From: an uncultured Phocaeicola sp.
GTDB taxonomy: Bacteria; Bacteroidota; Bacteroidia; Bacteroidales; Bacteroidaceae
Assembly: GCA_944321335.1 (NCBI GenBank)
Contig: CALUKX010000005.1
Span: 1-64,000, forward strand
DNA: 64,000 nucleotides
Direction: 5' to 3'
The notes below the pieces were generated by a model. It was given only the letters and a program-made list of their open reading frames with translations. It was not told the DNA's origin and searched no databases. This document shows positions 9,002 to 18,443 of this stretch, piece after piece (the stretch's first letter is position 1; each line of letters begins with the position of its first letter). The position numbers and the translations under genes were made by a program.

Positions 9002-10369
9002 TTATTTCTCAATAATCAACTGAATTTTGGAAGCGCCGGTACGAGCTTTCAGCCATTGGAGAATCTTATCCTTTTCGGCTGTATCGAGCTGTTTGGAGCA
9101 TCCAAGAATAGCGAAAGTCACCGTATCGATGCGTGCGCTGTCGACTTCCAGCTGCAGGCATTTGGATACAGAGATGGTCTTCACGGCAGGGAAAAGTACT
9201 TTCATCTCCTCGCCTACCTTGACATTTATCAGATTGGAACCGCTGAAATGGGCGAGCTGGCTTTGCAGGGAGTCGATGAGTTCCGACTGCGAAGCGAGCT
9301 TCTGTTGGCTGTTCTTATAGAAGTCCTCCATCACCAGCGATTTGATATTGCTGATATCGGCTGCCCCGTTGTTCACCCCCTGGAACACTTCGAGCTTCGT
9401 TCCTCCCAGCTTGTAGTCGGGCAGCTTTTCCTGTGCCGCAACGATCTGGCTTTCGGGAATCTCCCTTCCGATAAGTACAATCCTGATTTCCTTGTCCTTA
9501 TAGGAGATTTCACGGTTCAGGACCTGTGTTTCGGGAAACTTGAGTTCATGGTTGATGAAATTGTTGGCCGAAGTCTGATAGAAGGTCTCGCGTACGATGT
9601 TGTAGGTAAGATACACCGCCGGGCACATGGTAGCTACGGTAATCAGGACGATGTAACGCTTTACAAGGCGTTCACGGTCCTTATCGGCAAATTCCTTGCG
9701 CTTGAAATGCATGAAGCGCACACCGAGGAAGGTTGCCAGACTGATGAATACGGAGTTGATGAAGTAAAGGTAGAACGCTCCGAGGAAATACAGCAGATTG
9801 CCTGTGGCCAGACCGAATCCGGCTGTACACAAGGGCGGCATCAAAGCGGTAGCGATAGCAACACCCGGTATCACATTTCCCTTTTCCTTGGTAGCCAAGG
9901 CAACGATACCGGCCAGACCACCGAAGAGGGCGATAAACACGTCGTAGATGGTAGGCGAAGTACGCGCCAGAAGTTCCGACTGGACTTCATCGAGGGGAGT
10001 ACAAAGGAAATACAAGGTGGCTGTGGTAACGCTGAACAGAGTGGCCACCAGGTAGCTTTTCAAGGAGCGTTTCATCAGCTCGAAATCGTTCTGCCCGATA
10101 GCCAGACCGATACCCATGATAGGCCCCATGAGCGGAGAGATAAGCATGGCACCGATAATCACCGCCGTCGAGTTGACATTCAGTCCCAGAGAAGCGATGA
10201 ATGTGGCAAAGATGAGGACCCACAGGTTGGTTCCCTTGAATTCCACCCCGTTACGGATGGAGTCGACGGTAACCTGTTCCTTCTCCTTGCTGCGCTTAAG
10301 GTCCAGGTATTCGTCGAAGAATCTCTTGAGCATATATTTCTTACTGTTTCTATCGGTGTTCAGTTCCAT
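9002..10369 (-). CDS. DUF389 family membrane protein
   Basis: A 455-residue protein of the DUF389 (TIGR00341-like) family. After a charged N-terminus, six or more hydrophobic segments lie between about residues 48 and 260. The conserved segment TAVIIGAMLISPLMGPIMGIG is followed by GVAIATALMPPLCTAGFGLA, typical of the family. The C-terminal 190 residues form a soluble domain with a predicted coiled stretch (SQSELIDSLQSQLA). The transported substrate is unknown. It lies 18 bases after the flippase gene and is probably the last gene of the ruvB-flippase operon. Confidence 0.88.
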   Translation of the reverse strand: MELNTDRNSKKYMLKRFFDEYLDLKRSKEKEQVTVDSIRNGVEFKGTNLWVLIFATFIASLGLNVNSTAVIIGAMLISPLMGPIMGIGLAIGQNDFELMKRSLKSYLVATLFSVTTATLYFLCTPLDEVQSELLARTSPTIYDVFIALFGGLAGIVALATKEKGNVIPGVAIATALMPPLCTAGFGLATGNLLYFLGAFYLYFINSVFISLATFLGVRFMHFKRKEFADKDRERLVKRYIVLITVATMCPAVYLTYNIVRETFYQTSANNFINHELKFPETQVLNREISYKDKEIRIVLIGREIPESQIVAAQEKLPDYKLGGTKLEVFQGVNNGAADISNIKSLVMEDFYKNSQQKLASQSELIDSLQSQLAHFSGSNLINVKVGEEMKVLFPAVKTISVSKCLQLEVDSARIDTVTFAILGCSKQLDTAEKDKILQWLKARTGASKIQLIIEK

Positions 10370-10387
10370 ATTATCAGTTATTTAAGT

Positions 10388-11881
10388 TCATTTTTTAACA
10401 AAACGGTTCACAAACGGAAGACTCCCTAAAGGTAAATCTTTTTTCACAATATAACTAACAAAAAGTACCAGTAAAATTGTTCGGAAACCTAAACGTAACC
10501 AGAAATTGCCGATTTCAACCTCTTTTGCTACAACATAGAGTATTGCAGCAAGCAGCAGATAGACCGCCATCGATTTGAGCGGATAGGCAACCGGGTACTT
10601 CTTCTGTCCGATAAAATACGACAACAGTGTGATGATTCCGTAACCGGCTACGGATGCCCATGCCGAAGCGACGTATCCGTAGGTCGGCACCAGCCAGATG
10701 TTGAGCACCAGTATCACGGCGCAACCGATGATGGAGAAGTAGGCTCCCCATTGGGTTTCGTCGGTCAGCTTGTACCAGAACGAGAGGTTGAAATAGATTC
10801 CCTTGAAGATTTCGGCTCCCATCACGATGGCTACCACACTCAGGCCTTCCCAATAGTCGCGGGCCACCATATATTTGATGATGTCCATGTAGAACATCAC
10901 AGCCAGAAAGGCGAGCAGCGAGAAGATGAAGAAATATTTCATGGCCGAAGCGTACATCTTGCGGTTGTCGCCTTCCTTGTTCTTGCCGAACACGAAAGGT
11001 TCGTAGGCGTAGCGGAAGGCTTGGGTAAACATCGCCATAATCAGGGCCACCTTGCTTGTGGCGCTATAGATACCGAGCTGAACCAATCCTTCGTGGCGGT
11101 CGTCGAAGAGGAACGGATAGATCATCTTGTCGACGGTCTGGTTCAGGATGCCCACCAGTCCGAATATCAGAATCGGGAACGAATATGCTACCATCCGCTT
11201 CATCAGCACCTTGTCCATGCGGTAAGAGAAGCCGCGCAGTTCGGGGATGAAGAAAAACATCTGCACCGCCGACATGATGAGGTTGGATACGAAGATATAC
11301 CCTACCAGATAGTCGGGATCATAGAACCAGTCGACCGACGACGGCGCCACCTTATAGAGCCACGGACAAAGCAGCAGGAAGAACAGATTGAGCAGGATGC
11401 ATCCGATGATGTTGAACAGCTTGATGGCCGCAAACTTGATGGGACGTTTCTTGTAACGCAGATAGGCGAAAGGGATGCACTGGAAGGAATCCAAAGCCAC
11501 CACCACTATCATCATCGCCACGTAATCGGCATGGTCGGGGTATTCGAGCAAGGAGGCGATGGGATGCAGGAAGACCATACACAGCACCACGAAGATAAGC
11601 GACAGTCCGCCCACGAAGATCAGTGAATTGGCATACACCTTGGTGGGCTCCTCGTCCTGTTTGTTGGCGAAGCGGAAGAAACCGGTCTCCATACCGAAGG
11701 TAAGCAGCACCAGGATAAGGGCTGTATATGCATAAACGTTGGAAACCACGCCGTAACCGCCCGAAGCGGCCGGGATAACTGCCGTATAGAGCGGCACCAA
11801 CAGATAATTCAGAAAACGTCCTACGATACTGCTCAGCCCGTAGATGGCTGTATCTTTTGCCAGTGATTTCAATCCTGCCAT
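10388..11881 (-). CDS. polysaccharide/lipid-linked oligosaccharide flippase (MATE/MOP superfamily)
   Basis: A 497-residue protein with about 14 hydrophobic segments and the N-terminal pattern LAKDTAIYGLSSIVGRFLNYLLVPLY cut here to its sense: a first helix with Gly-Arg-Phe and Pro-Leu-Tyr, typical of Wzx-like exporters. It would flip a lipid-linked sugar across the inner membrane. No glycosyltransferase cluster is near, so the cargo cannot be named. It lies 72 bases downstream of ruvB and 18 bases upstream of DUF389, suggesting cotranscription. Confidence 0.88.
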   Translation of the reverse strand: MAGLKSLAKDTAIYGLSSIVGRFLNYLLVPLYTAVIPAASGGYGVVSNVYAYTALILVLLTFGMETGFFRFANKQDEEPTKVYANSLIFVGGLSLIFVVLCMVFLHPIASLLEYPDHADYVAMMIVVVALDSFQCIPFAYLRYKKRPIKFAAIKLFNIIGCILLNLFFLLLCPWLYKVAPSSVDWFYDPDYLVGYIFVSNLIMSAVQMFFFIPELRGFSYRMDKVLMKRMVAYSFPILIFGLVGILNQTVDKMIYPFLFDDRHEGLVQLGIYSATSKVALIMAMFTQAFRYAYEPFVFGKNKEGDNRKMYASAMKYFFIFSLLAFLAVMFYMDIIKYMVARDYWEGLSVVAIVMGAEIFKGIYFNLSFWYKLTDETQWGAYFSIIGCAVILVLNIWLVPTYGYVASAWASVAGYGIITLLSYFIGQKKYPVAYPLKSMAVYLLLAAILYVVAKEVEIGNFWLRLGFRTILLVLFVSYIVKKDLPLGSLPFVNRFVKK

Positions 11882-11953
11882 GTCTTTTTATGATATAGTT
11901 TAAAAGGCACAAAGCCATCGGATCAGGATGGACTTGCGCCTGTAAAGTTTCAT

Positions 11954-12982
11954 TTATTCATCGAACAATGTCTTCATCTCCGGAAAACGGCTTTTCCCCA
12001 GATGCTTATAAGCCAGTTCGGTCACTTCACGTCCGCGAGGGGTACGCTTGATGAAGCCTTCCTTGATGAGGAACGGTTCGTAAACCTCTTCCAATGTCCC
12101 CGGGTCTTCACCCAAGGCTGTCGCAATGGTAGTAAGCCCCACCGGTCCTCCCTTGAACTTGTCGATGATGGTACAAAGTATCTTGTTGTCGATTTCGTCG
12201 AGTCCGTAGCGGTCGATGTTCAGCGATTCGAGTGCGAAGCGGGCAATCTCCAGATCGATGCGTCCCGAGCCTTTCACCTGTGCAAAATCTCGCACACGGC
12301 GCAGCAGGGCATTGGCGATACGGGGGGTTCCGCGGCTTCGGGAAGCGATTTCACCGGCAGCCTCAACATCGCAGGGTACACCCAGAATACCTGCCGAACG
12401 CAAGACGATGCGCGACAGGATGGAATCGTCGTAATACTCCAGATGGAGGTTGATGCCGAAACGGGCACGCAGCGGTGCGGTAAGCAGACCGCTTCGGGTA
12501 GTTGCACCTACCAGAGTAAACGGATTCAGGTCGAGCTGGATGCTTCGTGCCGAAGGCCCCTTGTCAATCATGATATCGATGCGGTAATCTTCCATCGCCG
12601 AATAGAGGTATTCTTCCACTACAGGACTGAGGCGGTGGATTTCGTCGATGAAAAGCACATCGTTCGGCTCGAGGCCGGTAAGCACGCCGGCCAGATCGCC
12701 CGGCTTGTCGAGCACCGGACCGGAAGTGACCTTGAATCCCACTCCCAGCTCGTTGGCGATAATGTTGCTCAGGGTTGTCTTACCCAATCCGGGAGGTCCG
12801 TGCAACAGCACATGGTCGAGCGCTTCCCCACGCAACCGTGCCGCCTTCACAAAGATACGCAGGTTGTCGACCACCTTGTCCTGTCCGCTGAAATCCTCGA
12901 ACTGAAGCGGACGCAAGGCATTCTCGAAGTCGCGTTCCTTGCCGGTCGGTTTATAATCTCGTATATCGAATTGTTCTTCCAT
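11954..12982 (-). CDS. ruvB: Holliday junction ATP-dependent DNA helicase RuvB
   Basis: This 342-residue protein has the usual length and all RuvB marks: Walker A GPPGLGKT (62-69), Walker B with DEIH (113-116), the sensor segment [20 protein letters not shown], and a C-terminal winged helix with TPRGREVT. It is the motor that drives branch migration with RuvA during recombination repair. It leads an operon with the flippase and DUF389 genes. The start at 12982 is preceded by a TAATTTTG promoter element. Confidence 0.98.
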   Translation of the reverse strand: MEEQFDIRDYKPTGKERDFENALRPLQFEDFSGQDKVVDNLRIFVKAARLRGEALDHVLLHGPPGLGKTTLSNIIANELGVGFKVTSGPVLDKPGDLAGVLTGLEPNDVLFIDEIHRLSPVVEEYLYSAMEDYRIDIMIDKGPSARSIQLDLNPFTLVGATTRSGLLTAPLRARFGINLHLEYYDDSILSRIVLRSAGILGVPCDVEAAGEIASRSRGTPRIANALLRRVRDFAQVKGSGRIDLEIARFALESLNIDRYGLDEIDNKILCTIIDKFKGGPVGLTTIATALGEDPGTLEEVYEPFLIKEGFIKRTPRGREVTELAYKHLGKSRFPEMKTLFDE

Positions 12983-13007
12983 TCTTGTTCAAAAATCTTT
13001 GCAAAAG

Positions 13008-13015
13008 CAAAATTA
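13008..13015 (-). promoter_or_regulatory. -7 element TAATTTTG for ruvB
   Basis: TAnnTTTG match on the minus strand 25 bases ahead of the ruvB start. Confidence 0.45.
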
Positions 13016-13179
13016 CAAAAGATTTCGCTAAAACAAACACTATCCGGAATCACTTTAAGAACGGATGATGGAAGGAATACCGAAAGATTCTGAATTGCAT
13101 CAATAAAATAACAACTGGATAACAATCCTCCTGCTTCATTATAAAATCAAAAAATATAAGAGGAAATTCCAATAAAATA

Positions 13180-13204
13180 CCACAAAAAACAAGTAACTTT
13201 GTGG
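13180..13204 (+). promoter_or_regulatory. AbiE promoter with overlapping inverted repeat (candidate operator)
   Basis: TAACTTTG (13194-13201) is a TAnnTTTG -7 element 17 bases ahead of the antitoxin start. A perfect 7-bp inverted repeat, CCACAAA (13180-13186) and TTTGTGG (13198-13204), covers it. AbiEi antitoxins are known to repress their own promoter through inverted repeats, so this is a good operator candidate. Confidence 0.5.
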
Positions 13205-13217
13205 CAAAAGTAGAATT

Positions 13218-13823
13218 ATGGGTGCAAACAGTTCTTACAAGATTATGTCTGATATTGTGGAACGAGCTAAAGCCGGGACAATTTTCATTCCTGACGATTT
13301 CGTAACATATGGCACTCCCGATGCAGTTCGTTCGGGACTAACCCGTCTGTGCCGCAATGGGAAATTATTCCGTTTTGCCAAAGGCATTTATTATGTGCCC
13401 ATGTATGATAAATGGGATGGGACACTACGTGAGCCTTCATTGGATGCCATCGCCCAAAAGATAGCTCAGAGAGATAATGCCCGCATTATACCAAGCGGAG
13501 CATACGCCCTCAATAAACTGGGACTATCGACGCAAGTTCCAGCCAACATCATCTACGTTACAGACGGTTCCGCCCGACAGGTCAAGTTTGGCGAGGGGAA
13601 AAGTATCACATTTCGTCATAGCAACGATTTAGGTAATTTCGCTTATCAATCCAAATTGATGCAGCTGGCTGTACTTGCCATGCGAGAGATAGGCGAAAAA
13701 TTGATAACAGAAGAGCAAATAGTAAAAATAAAGAATCTGATAACAGAACATGTTTCGGTACAAGACTTCAATCACGATATTGTGCTTGCTCCGACATGGG
13801 TAAAGATGATATTGCAACGATGA
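13218..13823 (+). CDS. AbiEi-like antitoxin (DUF6088 family)
   Basis: This 201-residue protein resembles DUF6088/AbiEi transcriptional regulators. An N-terminal winged-helix-like part is visible (TPDAVRSGLTRLCRNGKLFRFAKGIY as the recognition region), followed by the antitoxin body with IIPSGAYALNKLG. In type IV AbiE systems the antitoxin binds its own promoter and neutralises the nucleotidyltransferase toxin. Its stop codon overlaps the toxin start by ATGA at 13820-13823, so translation is coupled. Base composition is more AT-rich than ruvB and mnmA on either side, which suggests acquisition. Confidence 0.85.
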   Translation: MGANSSYKIMSDIVERAKAGTIFIPDDFVTYGTPDAVRSGLTRLCRNGKLFRFAKGIYYVPMYDKWDGTLREPSLDAIAQKIAQRDNARIIPSGAYALNKLGLSTQVPANIIYVTDGSARQVKFGEGKSITFRHSNDLGNFAYQSKLMQLAVLAMREIGEKLITEEQIVKIKNLITEHVSVQDFNHDIVLAPTWVKMILQR

Positions 13824-14857
13824 AATTTATTGATTTGACAAAAGAAGAACGTACAGATATACTTGACCGTGTATCTACAGAACTCAATATACGTCAACGG
13901 GAAGTGATAGAAAAGGACTGGTGGGTGACGGCAGTCCTCCGAGCTATGTTCTGTCTGCCATACGCCCAACATCTGTCTTTCAAAGGTGGCACATCATTAA
14001 GCAAGTGTTGGCATTTAATTGACCGCTTTTCGGAAGATATAGATATTGCCATTGATAGGGAATATCTGGGTTTCAGCGGTACATTGTCAAGAACACAAAT
14101 CAGTGATAAAGTGCGTCGGGCTACCTGTTCTTTTGTAAGAGAGACAATGCAGTACGACATAGCCGAGCAGTTGCATAAAAACGGTATCCCCACAGACAAG
14201 TTTCAAGTGAATGTGGATATTACCCCTATTTCCACCACTGACCCGGAAACCATAAACATCAACTATAACTCCGTTCTAACATTTTCAATTGATGGAGAAA
14301 GTGAAATATATGTTTTACCCAAAGTAAAAGTGGAAGTAAGCGGCAGATCGATGAATGAACCTGTGAGGGAAGTGCTTCTTGATTCAATGATTGACCAAGT
14401 ATATCCGAAAGCCCCTTTTACTGAACAAAAGTTCAATGTGCGTGCTGTCCTTCCTGAACGTACATTCCTTGAAAAAATATTCCTTTTACATGAGGAGTTT
14501 TCAAAGCCTAAGGAATCGATTCGTGTGGAACGGATGTCCCGACATATGTACGATATCGGCCAAATGCTAAAAACGCCTATTGCAGAAAATGCAATCCATG
14601 ATGAAAGGCTTTACCGTCAAGTGGTTGAGCATCGTCGAACATTTATTGGGTTACGTGGATTTGACTACGATACGCTTTATCCGGGAACACTCAACATCGT
14701 TCCTCCGGTTTCGATTAAAGAACAGTGGAAAACTGACTATGAAAATATGCGTTTACACATGATATATGGTGAATCTGTCCCATTTGAGGAATTAGTAAAT
14801 GATCTTGAAGGGTTGAATAGACGGATTAATGATATGTTCAAAGGAAGTATCAAATGA
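13820..14857 (+). CDS. AbiEii/AbiGii-type nucleotidyltransferase toxin
   Basis: A 345-residue protein, starting at the ATG that overlaps the antitoxin stop; an earlier in-frame ATG at 13796 lies inside the antitoxin gene. It has the nucleotidyltransferase core: KGGTSLSK (55-62) and then SEDIDIAI (71-78) with the two metal-binding Asp. The family transfers nucleotides to target RNA; in related toxins the target is the tRNA acceptor stem. Its own stop overlaps an in-frame ATG of the mnmA frame (ATGA, 14854-14857). The neighbouring gene modifies tRNA, which is curious, but the placement may be chance. Confidence 0.88.
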   Translation: MKFIDLTKEERTDILDRVSTELNIRQREVIEKDWWVTAVLRAMFCLPYAQHLSFKGGTSLSKCWHLIDRFSEDIDIAIDREYLGFSGTLSRTQISDKVRRATCSFVRETMQYDIAEQLHKNGIPTDKFQVNVDITPISTTDPETININYNSVLTFSIDGESEIYVLPKVKVEVSGRSMNEPVREVLLDSMIDQVYPKAPFTEQKFNVRAVLPERTFLEKIFLLHEEFSKPKESIRVERMSRHMYDIGQMLKTPIAENAIHDERLYRQVVEHRRTFIGLRGFDYDTLYPGTLNIVPPVSIKEQWKTDYENMRLHMIYGESVPFEELVNDLEGLNRRINDMFKGSIK

Positions 14858-14955
14858 CAAAAGAAACGAATCAACAAGGGATGAATTTTTCTCCGGTGAA
14901 TGTTGGACATGCAATCAGTGGAGAGGAAGGACGTGGCAACGTAAATGCTGAAGCG

Positions 14956-16098
14956 ATGATGAAACGGGAGAAAAGAGTGTTGGTAGGAATGAGCGGAGGG
15001 ATAGACAGTTCCGCCGTCTGCATCATGCTGCAGGAACAAGGTTATGAAGTGGTGGGTGTAACGATGCGCACCTGGGATGTACCTTCCCATTTCGCTTCGC
15101 CCGACCAGGAGCTGCCCAATGAAGTGCTTGAAGCAAAGGCTTTGGCTGCACGTCTGGGAATCGAACATCATGTGGCCGATGTACGGAAGGAATTCCGTGA
15201 GGTCATCGTACAGTATTTCATCGACGAATACATGAGCGGACGTACCCCCAATCCGTGTGTGATGTGCAACCCGCTTTTCAAGGAACGCATCCTTTGCGAA
15301 TGGGCCGACAGGACCGGTTGCGCATGGATAGCTACCGGACATTACTGCCGATTGGAAGACAAAAACGGTCATCGGTATATCGTAGCGGGTGAAGACATGA
15401 CAAAGGACCAGTCGTATTTCCTCTGGAAACTCCCGCAGGAAATCCTCCGGCGGATGATATTTCCATTAGGCGGAATGACAAAGCAGCAGGTACGCGAATA
15501 TCTGGCATCGAAAGGTTTCGAAGCAAAGGCCCGGGGAGGTGAAAGTATGGAAGTATGCTTCATCGACAAGGACTACCGGGAGTTTCTACGTGAACATTGC
15601 CCCGACATCGACCAACGGATAGGCGAAGGCTGGTTTGTCGACAGCAAGGGATTGAAGTTGGGGCACCACAAAGGGTTCGCATACTATACCATCGGCCAGC
15701 GTAAAGGATTGGATATCTCAATGGGCTATCCGGTCTATGTCCTGAAGATCAATGCGGCGAAGAATACAGTCATGCTGGGAACAGCCGACCAGCTCAAGGC
15801 CGAATACATGCTGGTAGAGGATATCAACATCATCGACCTCGATGAACTTCTTTCATGCAAGGACTTGTCGGTACGCATCCGTTACCGAAGCAAACCCATT
15901 CCTTGCCAGGCAATCCGTTTGGACGACGGTCGTATGTTGGTAAAGTTCGGTGCAGAAGCATCGGCCATCGCACCGGGACAGTCGGCCGTATTCTACGAAG
16001 GCAACCGGGTCTTGGGTGGCGGATTCATCGCCTCGCAACAGGCCATCAGGAAAATCTCCGCCGAGAATGAAGAAAAGTTCCGCAACACAGAAATCTGA
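14956..16098 (+). CDS. mnmA: tRNA-specific 2-thiouridylase MnmA
   Basis: The enzyme thiolates U34 of Lys, Glu and Gln tRNAs. It shows the PP-loop SGGIDSS right after the N-terminal strand KRVLVGM, the catalytic Cys in TPNPCVMCN and the second Cys in SMEVCFID, followed by the central and C-terminal barrel domains (GLDISMGYP and [12 protein letters not shown]). I prefer a start at 14956 (or 14959), as normal for the family (about 380 residues). The frame is open back to 14854, where an ATG overlaps the toxin stop. Using that start would add 34 residues unlike MnmA. The gene now depends on the toxin operon's transcript or on a promoter inside the toxin gene. Confidence 0.95.
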   Translation: MMKREKRVLVGMSGGIDSSAVCIMLQEQGYEVVGVTMRTWDVPSHFASPDQELPNEVLEAKALAARLGIEHHVADVRKEFREVIVQYFIDEYMSGRTPNPCVMCNPLFKERILCEWADRTGCAWIATGHYCRLEDKNGHRYIVAGEDMTKDQSYFLWKLPQEILRRMIFPLGGMTKQQVREYLASKGFEAKARGGESMEVCFIDKDYREFLREHCPDIDQRIGEGWFVDSKGLKLGHHKGFAYYTIGQRKGLDISMGYPVYVLKINAAKNTVMLGTADQLKAEYMLVEDINIIDLDELLSCKDLSVRIRYRSKPIPCQAIRLDDGRMLVKFGAEASAIAPGQSAVFYEGNRVLGGGFIASQQAIRKISAENEEKFRNTEI

Positions 16099-16165
16099 AG
16101 GCGAAACGATTTGACGGTGAAATGTCAAGTAATTCTGTGAGAAAATGTCAAAGGACATTGTCCGA

Positions 16166-16206
16166 CATCCTTCACATTCACCAAAACCGATGAACTGTGA
16201 AGGATG
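16166..16206. terminator. hairpin between convergent mnmA and PfkB genes
   Basis: An 11-bp perfect stem (16166-16176 with 16196-16206) with a 19-base loop. The right arm and the following bases (GAAGGATGTGAAAGATAAAA) recur in near-identical form, inverted, at 52296-52326, so this is also a member of a small repeat family. Confidence 0.55.
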
Positions 16207-16245
16207 TGAAAGATAAAAACAAGCAAATTCGTGTATATAGGAAAA

Positions 16246-17166
16246 TCACTTGTACGAAGCGGCAAACTCTTTCGAAACCGAATTATTTACGCTTTGGCAC
16301 ACATCGGCACTGAAATCCATACCACATTGGATAATGGCATCCCAATCGGCTTCGGTCAGTTCGGCCAGGTCGCTCTTACGGATACGGTATTTCAGCAGGC
16401 CATACACCACCCCCGCATTGAAATTGTCGCCGGCACCGATTGTACTCACCGCCTGAATCGGCTTTACCGGATAGTTCTTCTGCAGGTCCTTGGTACGCAG
16501 GCATACGTCGTGCGATGCGTCGGTACAGATAAAGTTCCTGCAATAGAACCCTACATGATTCCGGTACACTTTATCGGGGTCGCCTTCCTTGAACATGTTG
16601 GTAAAATCTTCGGTAGATCCACGGAGGATATCCGTATATTCGAAATTCTCGAGGATGGTAGGCATCAGCTTGATTGCCTCGTTGGCATGGGTGCTGCGGA
16701 AATTCACATCATAATAGACAATGGCTCCGGCCTCCCGTGCGCGGTCGAGCAATTCCTTGATCTTGTCGCGCAGAATGGGAGTCACCGCATAATAAGACCC
16801 CATCATGATGATGTCATCGGCAGTGACCTCCGGCATCGTCACATCCAGACGAAGGCGTGGATAGTCCTTATAGAAAACATATTCCGCATCATTATGTTCA
16901 TTCAGGAATGCCAGGGAAACGGGCGACTTACCTTCGGGAAAAACATTCACCTTATCGGTACAAACACCGTTCTCACGCATATTGGCAAGAATCATCTCGC
17001 CCACCTTATCATTTCCGGTCTCGCTGATGAAAATCACGTTTACTCCCATCCGTCCCAACGAAATCATTGCATTATAGACCGAGCCGCCCGGCACCGCCGC
17101 CTCCGGTTGTCCGTTGCGGAAAAGTATATCGAGGATTGTCTCCCCTATGCCTATCACTCTTCTCAT
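16246..17166 (-). CDS. PfkB-family carbohydrate kinase
   Basis: A 306-residue ribokinase-family kinase. It shows the N-terminal glycine pair in PGGSVYNAMISLGRMG, and the C-terminal PfkB signature STIGAGDNFNAGVVYGLL with the catalytic Asp in GAGD. It phosphorylates a sugar; fructokinase-like activity is likely but cannot be fixed from sequence. It lies 9 bases downstream of the SIS isomerase gene and 3' of the LOG gene, so the three form an operon. Confidence 0.9.
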   Translation of the reverse strand: MRRVIGIGETILDILFRNGQPEAAVPGGSVYNAMISLGRMGVNVIFISETGNDKVGEMILANMRENGVCTDKVNVFPEGKSPVSLAFLNEHNDAEYVFYKDYPRLRLDVTMPEVTADDIIMMGSYYAVTPILRDKIKELLDRAREAGAIVYYDVNFRSTHANEAIKLMPTILENFEYTDILRGSTEDFTNMFKEGDPDKVYRNHVGFYCRNFICTDASHDVCLRTKDLQKNYPVKPIQAVSTIGAGDNFNAGVVYGLLKYRIRKSDLAELTEADWDAIIQCGMDFSADVCQSVNNSVSKEFAASYK

Positions 17167-17175
17167 ATCATTATA

Positions 17176-17778
17176 TTATTTACTTAGTTCGCGCGAACGT
17201 TCGCCCAGATAACCTCCGTGGTGGCGCTTGCTATATTCTTCTATGGTAAAACCGGTCTTCCGCATGGTTTCGACAACCAGGATATCACCGATGACCGTCA
17301 TTACGGTGGTCGATGTGGTAGGTGTCATACCCAGCAGACATACCTCATCGGGATGTCCTGTCGCCAGACAGATATCGGCAGCTTCGGCCAGAGGGCTTTC
17401 GGGATTTCCGGTAATCACAATCTTCTTCAAGCCGGGATTGAGACGTGCCGCCAGATCGGTCAGTTCCACAATCTCACGGGTCTTTCCCGAATTGGAAATC
17501 AGCAGCATCAGATCATTCTCCTGCAGGATACCCAGATCGCCGTGCTGCGCTTCACTCGGATGAAGGAACACCGAAGGGATTCCGGTAGAGCAGAAGGTCG
17601 TAGCGATATTCATCGCTATCTGTCCGGCCTTTCCCATACCGCTTGTCACCAGCTTACCTTTCTTCCGGTACACCTGTTCGACGATCAGATCGACCGCCTT
17701 TTCAAAATTATCCGTTACAGGGATATTCAATACAGCCTGGGCTTCACGTTGCAGAATGTCCTTAATGGTTGAAATCAT
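17176..17778 (-). CDS. SIS-domain sugar-phosphate isomerase (KdsD/GutQ-like, no CBS domains)
   Basis: A 200-residue protein matching the isomerase half of arabinose-5-phosphate isomerase: SGMGKAGQIAMNIA, HPSEAQHGDLG, ISNSGKTREIVEL, the segment GMTPTTSTTVMTVIGD and the terminal HHGGYLG. The usual KdsD has about 320 residues with two CBS domains, which are absent here. It may make arabinose 5-phosphate for Kdo synthesis, or isomerise another sugar phosphate for the neighbouring PfkB kinase. The short form next to a kinase favours a dedicated sugar pathway, but this is inference. Confidence 0.85.
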   Translation of the reverse strand: MISTIKDILQREAQAVLNIPVTDNFEKAVDLIVEQVYRKKGKLVTSGMGKAGQIAMNIATTFCSTGIPSVFLHPSEAQHGDLGILQENDLMLLISNSGKTREIVELTDLAARLNPGLKKIVITGNPESPLAEAADICLATGHPDEVCLLGMTPTTSTTVMTVIGDILVVETMRKTGFTIEEYSKRHHGGYLGERSRELSK

Positions 17779-17802
17779 ATCTGTAAGATTAGTAGTTTAG
17801 TT

Positions 17803-18336
17803 TCATTTCAATAATTGGGTCAACTCTTCGAATGTATTGGCTACAGTATATACACTACACAACGGACGATGGGCGAAATTCATCGCTTCGAGCTTGTCGA
17901 GGAAACTGATAATCTCGTTCCAGAAACCGTCGACATTATACAGTATCACCTTCTTGTCATGGTATCCGATGGTAGCCGAAGCCATCACATGAAAGATCTC
18001 GTCGAGCGTTCCTACACCTCCGGGCAGCGCCACCATCACTTCAGCCTCCTGAAGCATCAGATCCTTGCGGTCGCTCAGGTTTACCGAACGGAAAGTGACG
18101 TCGAGCAAGTCGCTCACCATGCTTCTTTCTTCCAGCTTGGTAGGTACCACTCCCATTATCATGGCTCCGTTTTCCTTGGCGGCACGTGCCACATCGTCCA
18201 TCAGTCCGGTGTTCGAACCGCCGTAGATCAGCCATTTGTTATGTTGTCCCAGCCATGCACCCAACTCGGCCGCCTTCTCGTGGAACACAGGAGCCACATG
18301 GTCGGATGCGGAACAGAATACAGCAATCTTATTCAT
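17803..18336 (-). CDS. LOG family protein (TIGR00730-type nucleotide phosphoribohydrolase)
   Basis: A 177-residue Rossmann protein starting MNKIAVFCSAS at 18336. The frame is open to 18465 but that extension is not family-like. It has the LOG motif PGGVGTLDE and the upstream VVPTKLEE and GGSNTGLMD segments. The family removes ribose 5-phosphate from nucleoside monophosphates (cytokinin-activating type). Its role in bacteria such as this one is nucleotide salvage or unknown. It is the first gene of the SIS-PfkB operon, 24 bases ahead of the SIS gene. Confidence 0.9.
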   Translation of the reverse strand: MNKIAVFCSASDHVAPVFHEKAAELGAWLGQHNKWLIYGGSNTGLMDDVARAAKENGAMIMGVVPTKLEERSMVSDLLDVTFRSVNLSDRKDLMLQEAEVMVALPGGVGTLDEIFHVMASATIGYHDKKVILYNVDGFWNEIISFLDKLEAMNFAHRPLCSVYTVANTFEELTQLLK

Positions 18337-18405
18337 CGTAATCGGTTTAATACATCTATCTGCAAATATCCGCATTTTTTTGAGGAAAGACAACAAGTAA
18401 TGTTG

Positions 18406-18413
18406 TATTTTTG
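18406..18413 (+). promoter_or_regulatory. -7 element TATTTTTG for the M16 peptidase
   Basis: TAnnTTTG match 30 bases ahead of the start at 18444. A TTTG at 18379-18382 is a possible -33 element, though spaced a little wide. Confidence 0.45.
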
Positions 18414-18443
18414 CATCCGAAACTGATTCAGAAGAAATTACAG

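Noticed and set aside
8867..10429. Long open frame antisense to DUF389 (520 codons), and similar long antisense frames at 10751-11626, 12002-13093 and 16231-17187
   Set aside because: They mirror well-supported genes and read as His/Gln/Arg-rich shadow sequence without domains.
14854..14955. 34-residue N-terminal extension of MnmA
   Set aside because: MnmA proteins start directly with the strand before SGGIDSS. The extension is unlike the family, though the ATGA overlap is kept as a finding.
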